6,488 nt of DNA. It comes from Sulfurimonas sp. Its GTDB lineage: Bacteria; Campylobacterota; Campylobacteria; Campylobacterales; Sulfurimonadaceae. A program made the position numbers and the translations under genes. Location: positions 1 to 6,488 of the forward strand of contig DQSP01000083.1 of assembly GCA_015663215.1 (NCBI GenBank). Reading direction: 5' to 3'. The notes beneath the pieces are model-generated. The model had not been told where the DNA came from, did not search any database, and saw nothing but the letters and a program-made list of their open reading frames with translations. Below are positions 1-5,615 of the stretch, piece after piece (within the stretch, counting starts at the first letter, position 1; each line of letters begins with the position of its first letter).

Positions 1-230
1 TAGAAACATCTTCTAAAATAGAAGAAGCATCTGTAATCGCTCAAAACTCAGAAGATATTTCTAAAAACCTAGCAAAAGACACAATGATGATTGTTACAAA
101 GATTAATGATGTTGATGCACTTTCCATGGAAAACAAAACAACTCTTGATTCTATTTCTCAAAATATTGATGACGTACAATTGAGTGTAAGCGAGCTTAAT
201 ACTAAACTAGAGTCATTTAAGGTCAAATAA
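1..230 (+). CDS. Methyl-accepting chemotaxis protein, C-terminal end (partial)
   Basis: An open frame enters from the left edge (first whole codon at base 3) and ends at TAA 228-230, giving about 75 residues. The piece is polar, rich in Ser, Asn, Asp, Glu and Lys, and has the heptad-like spacing of Ile, Val and Leu expected of the long antiparallel helical hairpin of a chemoreceptor signalling domain. It ends in the typical way for such proteins, with a repeated S-x-x-x-x-L pattern and the close SELNTKLESFKVK. In the cell the family relays ligand or energy signals to CheA/CheW. The sensor domain, membrane segments and HAMP domain are all outside the window, so the signal sensed cannot be told. 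The 3' end overlaps tail to tail with the next gene on the other strand. Seen: helical repeat pattern and C-terminal style. Inferred: chemoreceptor identity. Another coiled-coil protein is possible but less likely. Confidence 0.72.
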   Translation, partial: ETSSKIEEASVIAQNSEDISKNLAKDTMMIVTKINDVDALSMENKTTLDSISQNIDDVQLSVSELNTKLESFKVK

Positions 231-1229
231 CCCAAGTGGCACTTGAGAAGAGGAGGATGTAGATAAAATGCTTTTATTTGCTCCTAAAATAAGTGCAAAA
301 TGAAAATGACTTTTTTTAAGTAAGCCTATTATTTCATTACTATTTTTATATATAAGTAAGGTATTTTTATCTTCTATTTTTGCTATAAGCTTTTGCTCGC
401 GGAAGGGTAGTACATAAATAATTTTTGCCCAAGTAGCTTCATTTTGTAAAAATAGTACTTCTGATTCCATAAGAGAGGTGTTTTTTTCAAATATTAGTAC
501 CTTGTCACTCGTTCCAAACTCTTTTATCTCAAATTTTTTATTTGTAAAAGTAGCTTCGAAATGTCCTATTGGGGTAAATTTACGAAGTCTATAGTCTGTT
601 TGTAGGTTTTTAAATAGCTGAAGTAGTATTTCTAAATATGGAATAAAAAAGGGAGATATAAGTTGTCTCTCATAAAACACATCATTATAAATAAAAGATG
701 TCTCAAAAAGTGTCTGTTCGATGATGTTGATGTTGTTATAAGTAGTATTTGAGAGTTCTATCGTTTTGGTAAAAATATCTTTGTCACTTAAACTTGGACA
801 AAACAGTATATTTGAAGCATCTTCAATACTCCAAAGTTGTTTCGCAACTTCTTTAATAGTCCCAGATATAGCTATGAAAGTAGGCTCAGTTGTAACTTGT
901 AGTGCAAGCTTAAGTACAATTTCATTTGTTTCGTACACTTTTACATTTTTATCAAGAAGTTTAAAACGAAGGAGTCGCTTGAGTGCATCTTCAAGACTCT
1001 TCACTTGTATCCAAGCTATTTCGCTATCGCTTATTTGTGTAGGTTTACTAAACATAATGCCATAAGCACCATTTAGTATGGCATCTTCAATACCTGACTC
1101 ATCAAACGCAAGAAATAAATCGCCGCGTTTGACATTTTTAGCATCAAAAACAATATCAGTAAAATTACTTATAAATGGGCTGTTTAAAAGCTTAGCATAT
1201 GTAAGTGCGAGGACATTTTCAAGTCTCAT
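213..1229 (-). CDS. Mur-ligase-like protein with degenerate ATP site (MurE/MurF-related)
   Basis: A 338-residue protein of no assured function. Residues 28-41 (F-D-A-K-N-V-K-R-G-D-L-F-L-A) and 47-60 (I-E-D-A-I-L-N-G-A-Y-G-I-M-F) match the N-terminal UDP-binding domain of MurE/MurF, in which D-S-R-x-V-x-x-G-D-L-F-x-A is followed by F-I-x-x-A-x-x-x-G-A. The DSR is changed to DAK. Residues 118-128 (FIAISGTIKEV) sit where Mur ligases have I-A-I-T-G-T-N-G-K-T-T, so the Walker A Gly-Lys-Thr is missing. Residues about 217-250, with a G-H-F-E where the family has G-R-x-E, resemble the start of the C-terminal domain. At 338 residues it is over 100 shorter than true MurF, and the loss is mainly in the central ATPase domain. 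Its ATG overlaps the metG stop as ATGA, so it is probably translated by coupling as the last gene of the mobB-fbp-metG operon. Ligase activity is unlikely; a binding or regulatory role in peptidoglycan metabolism is only a guess. Confidence 0.6.
   Translation of the reverse strand: MRLENVLALTYAKLLNSPFISNFTDIVFDAKNVKRGDLFLAFDESGIEDAILNGAYGIMFSKPTQISDSEIAWIQVKSLEDALKRLLRFKLLDKNVKVYETNEIVLKLALQVTTEPTFIAISGTIKEVAKQLWSIEDASNILFCPSLSDKDIFTKTIELSNTTYNNINIIEQTLFETSFIYNDVFYERQLISPFFIPYLEILLQLFKNLQTDYRLRKFTPIGHFEATFTNKKFEIKEFGTSDKVLIFEKNTSLMESEVLFLQNEATWAKIIYVLPFREQKLIAKIEDKNTLLIYKNSNEIIGLLKKSHFHFALILGANKSILSTSSSSQVPLGLFDLK
233..245. repeat. Short perfect palindrome beside convergent stops
   Basis: CAAGTG and CACTTG flank a single central G, so an RNA hairpin of five pairs with a three-base loop could form. 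It lies just after the chemoreceptor stop on the plus strand and inside the last codons of the Mur-ligase-like gene on the minus strand. No T-run follows on either strand, so it is not a canonical intrinsic terminator. It may be a weak one, or chance. Confidence 0.3.
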
Positions 1230-3178
1230 CCAATAGGTGTGCCTGCCTTTTTAGGTTTTTCCGGTCTCACAAGACAAAGACCATCTTCATCCTTAGCAGC
1301 AAGAAGCATTCCCTCACTCATAATACCCATGAGTTTTGCAGGTTTAAGGTTAGCAACTACACATACTTGTGTATCTACTAATGATTCTGCTGAGTAAAAC
1401 TCTCTAATACCCGCTACTATCTGGCGAGTATCATTTTCACCAAGGCTCACTTTGAGTTTGAACAGTTTTTTACTCTTAGGTACTTCCTCAGCTTCTAAAA
1501 CTGTTCCAATTTTGAGTGATGTCTCAAAGAATTGACCGATTTCTATAAGGTTGTCATCAAAACTAGCCGATGAATCGAACTTCTCTTTTTTCTTTGAAGA
1601 CTTTTCTTCTGCTTTAGGAGGATTAGGTTCAGCATTAGGAGCTTCAGGCATTAAAGGCTCATCAACGCGAGGAAAAAGAGGAGGAACTTTTTTGATATTA
1701 AATAGTTTCAATAATTTTTTATTTATTATCATATCTATATAACTAGCGTTATTTATCTCAAAGCTTAAAGCATCAGCGATAGTTACGGTTGTTTTAGGCA
1801 TAACAGGAGAGAGCATAATAGCTGCTTTTGCTAAGATGTTTGCTACGAGTGCTACAGTAGCAAGTGCTTCGTCCTTTTGCTCATTTTTTATCTTCACCCA
1901 TGGCTCATGCTCTGTAATAGCCGTGTTTCCAATGGAGAAAAGTTTCCATAGCTCTTCAAGGTATCTATGAGTTTGCATCTCTTTCATATAATGATCAAGA
2001 GAGTCTAAGACTTTATCCATAGCTTCAAGCTCTTTAGTATGGTACTTTGCTACATCTACACTATCTATCTTAAACTCAGAATATTTACCACTCATACCGA
2101 TAATACGGTTAAGTAAGTTTCCTAAGTCATTCGATAACTCAGAGTTGATACGGTCTATAAATGCACGTTGAGAAAAGTCTCCATCTTGACCAAATGGAAC
2201 TTCTCTAAGCATAAAGTAACGCAGGTTTTCCATACCATAAGCATCTGCGACCTCTTTAGGAGAGACTACATTGCCTTTTGACTTTGACATCTTTTCACCA
2301 TCTCTAGTCCACCAACCGTGAGCACCAATTGTTTTAGGAAGTGGCAGATCAAGGCTCATCAAGAATGCAGGCCAGTAAATAGCATGAAAACGCAGGATAT
2401 CTTTACCTACAAAGTGAGTTGAAGCTGGCCAAAAGTTCATATTTTCTTCACCATTACCATAACCAAGTGCTGTGATGTAGTTGAGCAGGGCATCTAACCA
2501 TACATACATAACATGTTTGTCATCATGAAGAGATTCTGGCATTTTAACACCCCAGGTAAAAGAAGTACGAGTTACAGAGAGATCACGAAGTCCACCTTTT
2601 ACAAAGTTTTTTACTTCGTTTACACGTGAACGTGGCATGATAAAGTCAGGATTATCTTCGTAATGCTTCAATAGTTTATCTTCATATTCTGAAAGTTTAA
2701 AGAAGTAACTTTCTTCTTTTACTATGCTAGTTGAACGACCACAGTCAGGGCAGAACTCGCCATCTATGAGTTGCATTTCAGGAAAAAATGTCTCACAAGA
2801 TACACAATAGTGACCCTCGTAAAAGTCTTTGTATATATCACCCTTATCAAACATTTTTAAAAATGCTTTTTGAACGCCAGCCATATGATCTTTATCAGTA
2901 GTACGAATAAACTTGTTATAGCTTATCTCAAACTCATCCCAAAGATTTTTAAAAGTGGCACTGATCTCATTTGCAAACTCTTGAGTTGGTTTACCAGCTT
3001 TTTGCGCAGACTCTTCTATCTTTTGACCGTGCTCATCAGTACCAGTTAAAAAGTAAGTCTCATTACCTTTAAGTCTCTCATATCTAGCTACAGTATCTGC
3101 GATAAATGTAGTGTAAGCATGCCCAATATGTGCTTCACCGTTTACATAGTATATAGGTGTTGTTATATATTTATTCAA
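1226..3178 (-). CDS. metG: Methionyl-tRNA synthetase
   Basis: Charges tRNA-Met with methionine in the cytoplasm (class Ia aminoacyl-tRNA synthetase). Of its 650 residues, the Rossmann catalytic domain carries the HIGH signature at 17-20 (HIGH) and KMSKS at 296-300 (within DGEKMSKSKGN). A zinc knuckle in the connective insert has C125-x2-C128 and C143-x2-C146. Residues about 345-490 form the helical anticodon-binding domain, with the conserved H-E-P-W at 424-427. A Pro/Glu/Lys-rich linker (about 507-536) leads to a C-terminal EMAPII/Arc1p-like tRNA-binding domain (about 545-635, including R-Q-I-V-A-G-I and L-K-P-A-K-L-M-G-I-M-S-E-G-M), as in the dimeric bacterial form. The start is a TTG: the family N-terminus (Y-I-T-T-P-I-Y-Y-V-N-G) begins directly after it, and an AGGA lies eight bases upstream. 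It is followed by the Mur-ligase-like gene through a 4-base overlap, and preceded by a 62-base gap with a possible promoter. Confidence 0.98.
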   Translation of the reverse strand: MNKYITTPIYYVNGEAHIGHAYTTFIADTVARYERLKGNETYFLTGTDEHGQKIEESAQKAGKPTQEFANEISATFKNLWDEFEISYNKFIRTTDKDHMAGVQKAFLKMFDKGDIYKDFYEGHYCVSCETFFPEMQLIDGEFCPDCGRSTSIVKEESYFFKLSEYEDKLLKHYEDNPDFIMPRSRVNEVKNFVKGGLRDLSVTRTSFTWGVKMPESLHDDKHVMYVWLDALLNYITALGYGNGEENMNFWPASTHFVGKDILRFHAIYWPAFLMSLDLPLPKTIGAHGWWTRDGEKMSKSKGNVVSPKEVADAYGMENLRYFMLREVPFGQDGDFSQRAFIDRINSELSNDLGNLLNRIIGMSGKYSEFKIDSVDVAKYHTKELEAMDKVLDSLDHYMKEMQTHRYLEELWKLFSIGNTAITEHEPWVKIKNEQKDEALATVALVANILAKAAIMLSPVMPKTTVTIADALSFEINNASYIDMIINKKLLKLFNIKKVPPLFPRVDEPLMPEAPNAEPNPPKAEEKSSKKKEKFDSSASFDDNLIEIGQFFETSLKIGTVLEAEEVPKSKKLFKLKVSLGENDTRQIVAGIREFYSAESLVDTQVCVVANLKPAKLMGIMSEGMLLAAKDEDGLCLVRPEKPKKAGTPIG

Positions 3179-3186
3179 TTTTTCTG

Positions 3187-3190
3187 TCCT
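3187..3190 (-). promoter_or_regulatory. Ribosome binding site deciding the TTG start of metG
   Basis: AGGA on the minus strand, eight bases before TTG at 3178-3176. It supports the non-ATG start, which is also required to keep the conserved first residues of the methionyl-tRNA synthetase fold. Confidence 0.7.
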
Positions 3191-3208
3191 GTAATTATTT
3201 ATAATCTT

Positions 3209-3217
3209 ATTTTAGCA
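3209..3217 (-). promoter_or_regulatory. Possible extended -10 promoter for metG
   Basis: On the minus strand the 62-base gap holds TGCTAAAAT, a TGn-type extended -10 box, about 30 bases before the metG TTG. This would give a leader of roughly 24 bases. No good -35 hexamer is visible, which is usual for housekeeping promoters in Campylobacterota. It could let metG and the Mur-ligase-like gene be expressed apart from mobB-fbp. The gap is AT-rich, so a chance match is quite possible. Confidence 0.35.
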
Positions 3218-3240
3218 TAAGTGGCTTAGAATTTTAAGTA

Positions 3241-3438
3241 TTAAAACTCAAAACCACCGGCCGCACCCTTAGACATAGAGTTGTAAACAGCTTTTACATA
3301 TTCATCTCTAAGTTCACATCCGAAGTATGACTCACAAAGGCTACAGCTTTTATGACCTTTACTTACTTGACAAGTTTGTAGTTTTTCTAACATCTCATCG
3401 AGATGCAGTTGAAACTTGTCTTTTGGTTTATTTGGCAT
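3241..3438 (-). CDS. Small conserved four-cysteine protein, unknown function
   Basis: A 65-residue soluble protein with no signal peptide or membrane segment. Four cysteines, C23, C32, C35 and C41, are spaced C-x8-C-x2-C-x5-C in the middle, flanked by an N-terminal amphipathic helix (about 8-21) and a second helix (about 43-55). It closes with a Gly-rich tail, KGAAGGFEF. The cysteine spacing suggests a zinc site or an iron-sulfur cluster, but no known family could be named. Its ATG lies inside fbp (11-base overlap), with AAGAGG about 12 bases upstream, so it is translated from the mobB-fbp message. I recall a similar small reading frame between fbp and metG in Campylobacter, which supports a real gene. 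The function is not known; a redox, metal or translation-linked accessory role would be a guess. Confidence 0.75.
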   Translation of the reverse strand: MPNKPKDKFQLHLDEMLEKLQTCQVSKGHKSCSLCESYFGCELRDEYVKAVYNSMSKGAAGGFEF

Positions 3439-4273
3439 TTTTTGCGTAAACCTCTTTAACTCTCTCTATTTCATAATCAGAACCGAAAAAACAGATAGCA
3501 GTATCGTGAATATGTCCGTGACCTAAACTCATAAGCTTATTTGCACCATCTATTGCTTGACCACCAGACTTCTCATATATGAAAGCAAAAGGAAATACTT
3601 CAAAAAGACGACGTAATTTCCCTTCTGGCTTATCGCTAGTTCCAGGATAGGAGAAGAGTCCTCCGCCTTTGAGAAGGATATGATGTAAGTCAGGAACCAT
3701 TCCACCAGAGTAACGCAGACGGTAACCTTCAGAGAAAAAACCATCTATCATCTCTTTATGATAAGGTGCCCAGTTTTGCTGTGTTCCACCCGGAGCCATT
3801 AGTTTACCCTTTGGTGTGAGTCTTATCTCTTTAACAAACTCAAACTCACCATCTTGAAGAAGATAGAGTTTTGTTTTATTTTCAGCAAAAACCATCTCAA
3901 CACGTGGACCGTGAACAACATAACAAGCAGCCACCATATGCTCTGCACCAAATTCACCCTCGTAAATTCCATAAATAGTACCAACACTAAGGTTTACATC
4001 TACAAGAGACGAGCCATCAAGTGGATCATAAGCAATAAAATACTTTCCATTTTCATTTAAAAGCATCTCTTTTTCTTTTTCTTCACTTGCTATTGTATGC
4101 ACAGAAGATACTTTAGAAAACTCTTCTTGAATAATCAAATCACACTGAATATCGAGTTGAAGTTGCGTTTCGCCCGAACTATTTTCTAACTGTGAATATC
4201 CTATATCTTTTACATCTATAGCATTTTTAATTCTTTTAGCACTTTTCTGTATCGCGTCAAATATATCTCTCAT
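3428..4273 (-). CDS. fbp: Fructose-1,6-bisphosphatase class I
   Basis: Hydrolyses fructose 1,6-bisphosphate to fructose 6-phosphate and phosphate in the cytoplasm, the committed step of gluconeogenesis. Class I signatures are in order: the metal-binding acidic pair E64-E65 in A-S-E-E-K-E; D83-P-L-D86-G-S-S with the following V-N-x-S-V-G-T-I (family D-P-x-D-G-S-S-N-x-D); R-Y-S-G-G-M-V-P-D at 187-195; and [10 protein letters not shown] at 216-225, whose final Glu is a metal ligand, followed by the E-K-S-G-G-x-A turn. At 281 residues it is about 50 shorter than the E. coli enzyme, a size I believe is usual for Campylobacterota. ATG at 4273-4271 has AGGA five bases upstream and starts 12 bases after the mobB stop. 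The 3' end overlaps the four-cysteine gene by 11 bases. Such an enzyme fits an organism that builds sugars from fixed carbon or amino and organic acids. Confidence 0.96.
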   Translation of the reverse strand: MRDIFDAIQKSAKRIKNAIDVKDIGYSQLENSSGETQLQLDIQCDLIIQEEFSKVSSVHTIASEEKEKEMLLNENGKYFIAYDPLDGSSLVDVNLSVGTIYGIYEGEFGAEHMVAACYVVHGPRVEMVFAENKTKLYLLQDGEFEFVKEIRLTPKGKLMAPGGTQQNWAPYHKEMIDGFFSEGYRLRYSGGMVPDLHHILLKGGGLFSYPGTSDKPEGKLRRLFEVFPFAFIYEKSGGQAIDGANKLMSLGHGHIHDTAICFFGSDYEIERVKEVYAKNAK

Positions 4274-4285
4274 TATTTTCCTTTT

Positions 4286-4789
4286 TTAAACTTTTTTTGC
4301 ATTTGTAAGTATCCACTCAATAACTTGCTCTGTGTTATTTAAGTCGAGTACATCTATATTTTTTGGTAAATTATGTGCATCTAAATCTATACTAGAGTCG
4401 GTAGCGAGTGCATCCATATAACTAAAGTAATCGCTATCAAGAGACTTTCTAAACACAGATATTCTAGGAAGTGGTAAATTTTTTAAGCCTTCAACAAGTA
4501 AAACATCAAAGTCATCAAAGAGTCTTATCATATCATCAAGCTCTGAGTGTTGTTGAGAAAAGAGCGTTGTACGAGTAGGGGAGGTAACTATAACCTCTGC
4601 TCCCGTATCACTAAACTTATAACTATCTTTACCCTCAACATCAAAATGAGCCTTATCTTTTGGATCATGCTTGATAATGGCTACTTTTAATTTTCGTTCA
4701 TGGATGAGTTTTCGAGCTACTTTTAAAATGAGAGTCGTTTTTCCACTATTTGAAGGTCCAGTAAACGCTACAGCTAATCTTTTGCTCAA
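4286..4789 (-). CDS. mobB: MobB-type molybdopterin-guanine dinucleotide biosynthesis GTPase
   Basis: MobB binds GTP and assists MobA in attaching GMP to molybdopterin, giving the cofactor used by formate dehydrogenase, nitrate reductase and related enzymes. The 167-residue protein has the Walker A loop G11-P-S-N-S-G-K-T18 right after the first strand (LAVAFT). This is followed by the MobB-typical K-H-D at 40-42, D-V-E-G-K-D-S-Y-K-F with G-A at 50-64, and the acidic strand D-V-L-L-V-E-G at 95-101. The length is normal for the family. The start is TTG at 4789-4787: no ATG lies between the upstream in-frame stop and the P-loop, and GGGGA sits nine bases before it. It heads the operon to fbp and metG. 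No other molybdenum-cofactor gene is next to it, so the functional partner must be elsewhere. The GTPase fold is certain; the exact MobB role rests on motif likeness. Confidence 0.9.
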   Translation of the reverse strand: MSKRLAVAFTGPSNSGKTTLILKVARKLIHERKLKVAIIKHDPKDKAHFDVEGKDSYKFSDTGAEVIVTSPTRTTLFSQQHSELDDMIRLFDDFDVLLVEGLKNLPLPRISVFRKSLDSDYFSYMDALATDSSIDLDAHNLPKNIDVLDLNNTEQVIEWILTNAKKV

Positions 4790-4798
4790 CTTTGTACT

Positions 4799-4803
4799 TC
4801 CCC
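4799..4803 (-). promoter_or_regulatory. Ribosome binding site deciding the TTG start of mobB
   Basis: GGGGA on the minus strand, nine bases before the TTG at 4789. It supports this rare start, which is the most upstream start codon left open by the in-frame TAA. Confidence 0.6.
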
Positions 4804-4820
4804 TATAAAAATTTTAAGTA

Positions 4821-4826
4821 ATTATA
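4821..4826 (-). promoter_or_regulatory. -10 box for the mobB-fbp-metG operon
   Basis: A perfect TATAAT on the minus strand, preceded by TTTTG and lying 31 bases before the mobB TTG. This gives a leader of about 25 bases that contains the Shine-Dalgarno site. No clear -35 is seen. It is back to back with the lipoprotein promoter at 4848-4853. Confidence 0.6.
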
Positions 4827-4847
4827 CAAAAGAAGAGTTTAATAAGA

Positions 4848-4853
4848 TATAAT
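4848..4853 (+). promoter_or_regulatory. -10 box for the lipoprotein gene
   Basis: A perfect TATAAT (in context AAGATATAAT) 22 bases before the ATG at 4876, with a GAGGA ribosome binding site at 4867-4871. The leader would be only about 16 bases long. No good -35 hexamer is present. The two divergent -10 boxes are 21 bases apart, so polymerase binding at one may hinder the other. Confidence 0.65.
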
Positions 4854-4875
4854 TCTACTCAAATAAGAGGACAAA

Positions 4876-5334
4876 ATGAAAACTTTTTTAACTATAAACA
4901 TACTTTTACTATTTCTTAGTGCTTGTTCTTACGATAATGCCTTTTCACGTTTTGATATTTCCGAGCAACGGGCAAAAAGTGAAGAGAGTCTTATAAGTTC
5001 TAAAATATATGATAAAAAGAATATTGCTGGAGTAATTAATGTTGTATATCTTAATGCTGTCAACCCAGAAAAATATAAAGATAGTGAATATTTTTATATT
5101 TATTTGTATGCTAAAAAGAGTGAAGCACTCATTAGCTTTACTCTTAATGACATTAATGCTACTAGCACACAAGAGCTAGAAGCAAATAATGACTTTACAG
5201 CACTAACTGATTCTAATGTAAGTTGGAAAAAGTACTATCTTGTTAGATTTGAGCAACAGGGTACTCGCTTAAAACTCATAGCCAATATTGCAAATCTATC
5301 ATCAGATGCAATAATATTTTCTAAAGACAACTAA
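4876..5334 (+). CDS. Small lipoprotein, unknown function
   Basis: A 152-residue exported lipoprotein. The signal peptide has a short basic start (MK), a hydrophobic run (5-14) and the lipobox L14-S15-A16-C17, so signal peptidase II should cleave before C17. Ser at position +2 fits outer-membrane delivery by Lol rather than inner-membrane retention, if the E. coli rule holds. The mature part begins with a polar helix-prone stretch (about 25-45). It then shows alternating strand-like segments such as GVINVVYLNAV, YFYIYLYAK, ALISFTLND, YYLVRFEQQ and LKLIANI, suggesting a small beta-sandwich or barrel domain. No named family was recognised. ATG is preceded by GAGGA at a four-base spacing. It is a single-gene transcript facing away from mobB, and its TAA overlaps the yggT TAG. 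I recall a lipoprotein gene at this same place in Campylobacter, so it is probably old in the lineage. Confidence 0.88.
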   Translation: MKTFLTINILLLFLSACSYDNAFSRFDISEQRAKSEESLISSKIYDKKNIAGVINVVYLNAVNPEKYKDSEYFYIYLYAKKSEALISFTLNDINATSTQELEANNDFTALTDSNVSWKKYYLVRFEQQGTRLKLIANIANLSSDAIIFSKDN

Positions 5335-5615
5335 AGAGAACGAAGCAGACTGTTAAGTACAACAATAACAACTTGCAACCCAATTATAAGTACCAAAGGA
5401 GCTAAGTCTAAGTTATTAAAATCTGTTCGGATATATCTTCTAACAAACATATATGCTGGGTTTGTAATTCTGTGAAGAAACTGTACTATCGGATTGTATG
5501 GATCAGGGTTAACAAAACTCAGCAGTGCTGCAATTATCAAAACCCAAATATAAACACTAATAAGACTTATTAAAATCCCACCTACACCTTGAACTATTTC
5601 TATTATCATTTCCAT
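5331..5615 (-). CDS. yggT: YggT-family integral membrane protein
   Basis: A 94-residue inner-membrane protein with two membrane helices (about 5-34 and 70-91). Between them lies the YGGT signature: N-P-D-P-Y-N-P at 36-42, R-I-T-N-P-A-Y at 49-55, then R-R-Y-I and L-D-L-A-P-L at 69-74. The family occurs widely in bacteria and in chloroplasts (CCB3/YLMG) and has been linked to cell division, osmotic tolerance and nucleoid or membrane organisation; the molecular role is not settled. The frame is open upstream to another ATG at 5651. I chose ATG 5615-5613 because it forms TAATG with the gltX-like stop, has GGGGAGA about 10 bases upstream, and removes 12 charged residues that do not match the family. 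Its TAG overlaps the TAA of the lipoprotein gene, leaving no room for a terminator between them. Confidence 0.93.
   Translation of the reverse strand: MEMIIEIVQGVGGILISLISVYIWVLIIAALLSFVNPDPYNPIVQFLHRITNPAYMFVRRYIRTDFNNLDLAPLVLIIGLQVVIVVLNSLLRSL

Noticed and set aside
766..1065. 99-residue plus-strand open frame
   Set aside because: It lies opposite the Mur-ligase-like gene, has no ribosome binding site or family likeness, and its composition (Ser, Leu and Ile rich) is that of an antisense shadow.
3206..3221. Inverted repeat CTTAT / ATAAG before metG, possible terminator or riboswitch stem
   Set aside because: Only five A/T-rich pairs around a six-base loop, without a T-run; too weak to be structural, and it overlaps the likely -10 box.
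4945..5172. 75-residue minus-strand frame inside the lipoprotein gene
   Set aside because: It is antisense to a gene with a clear promoter, ribosome binding site and lipobox; its Phe/Ile/Asn-rich sequence matches no family.
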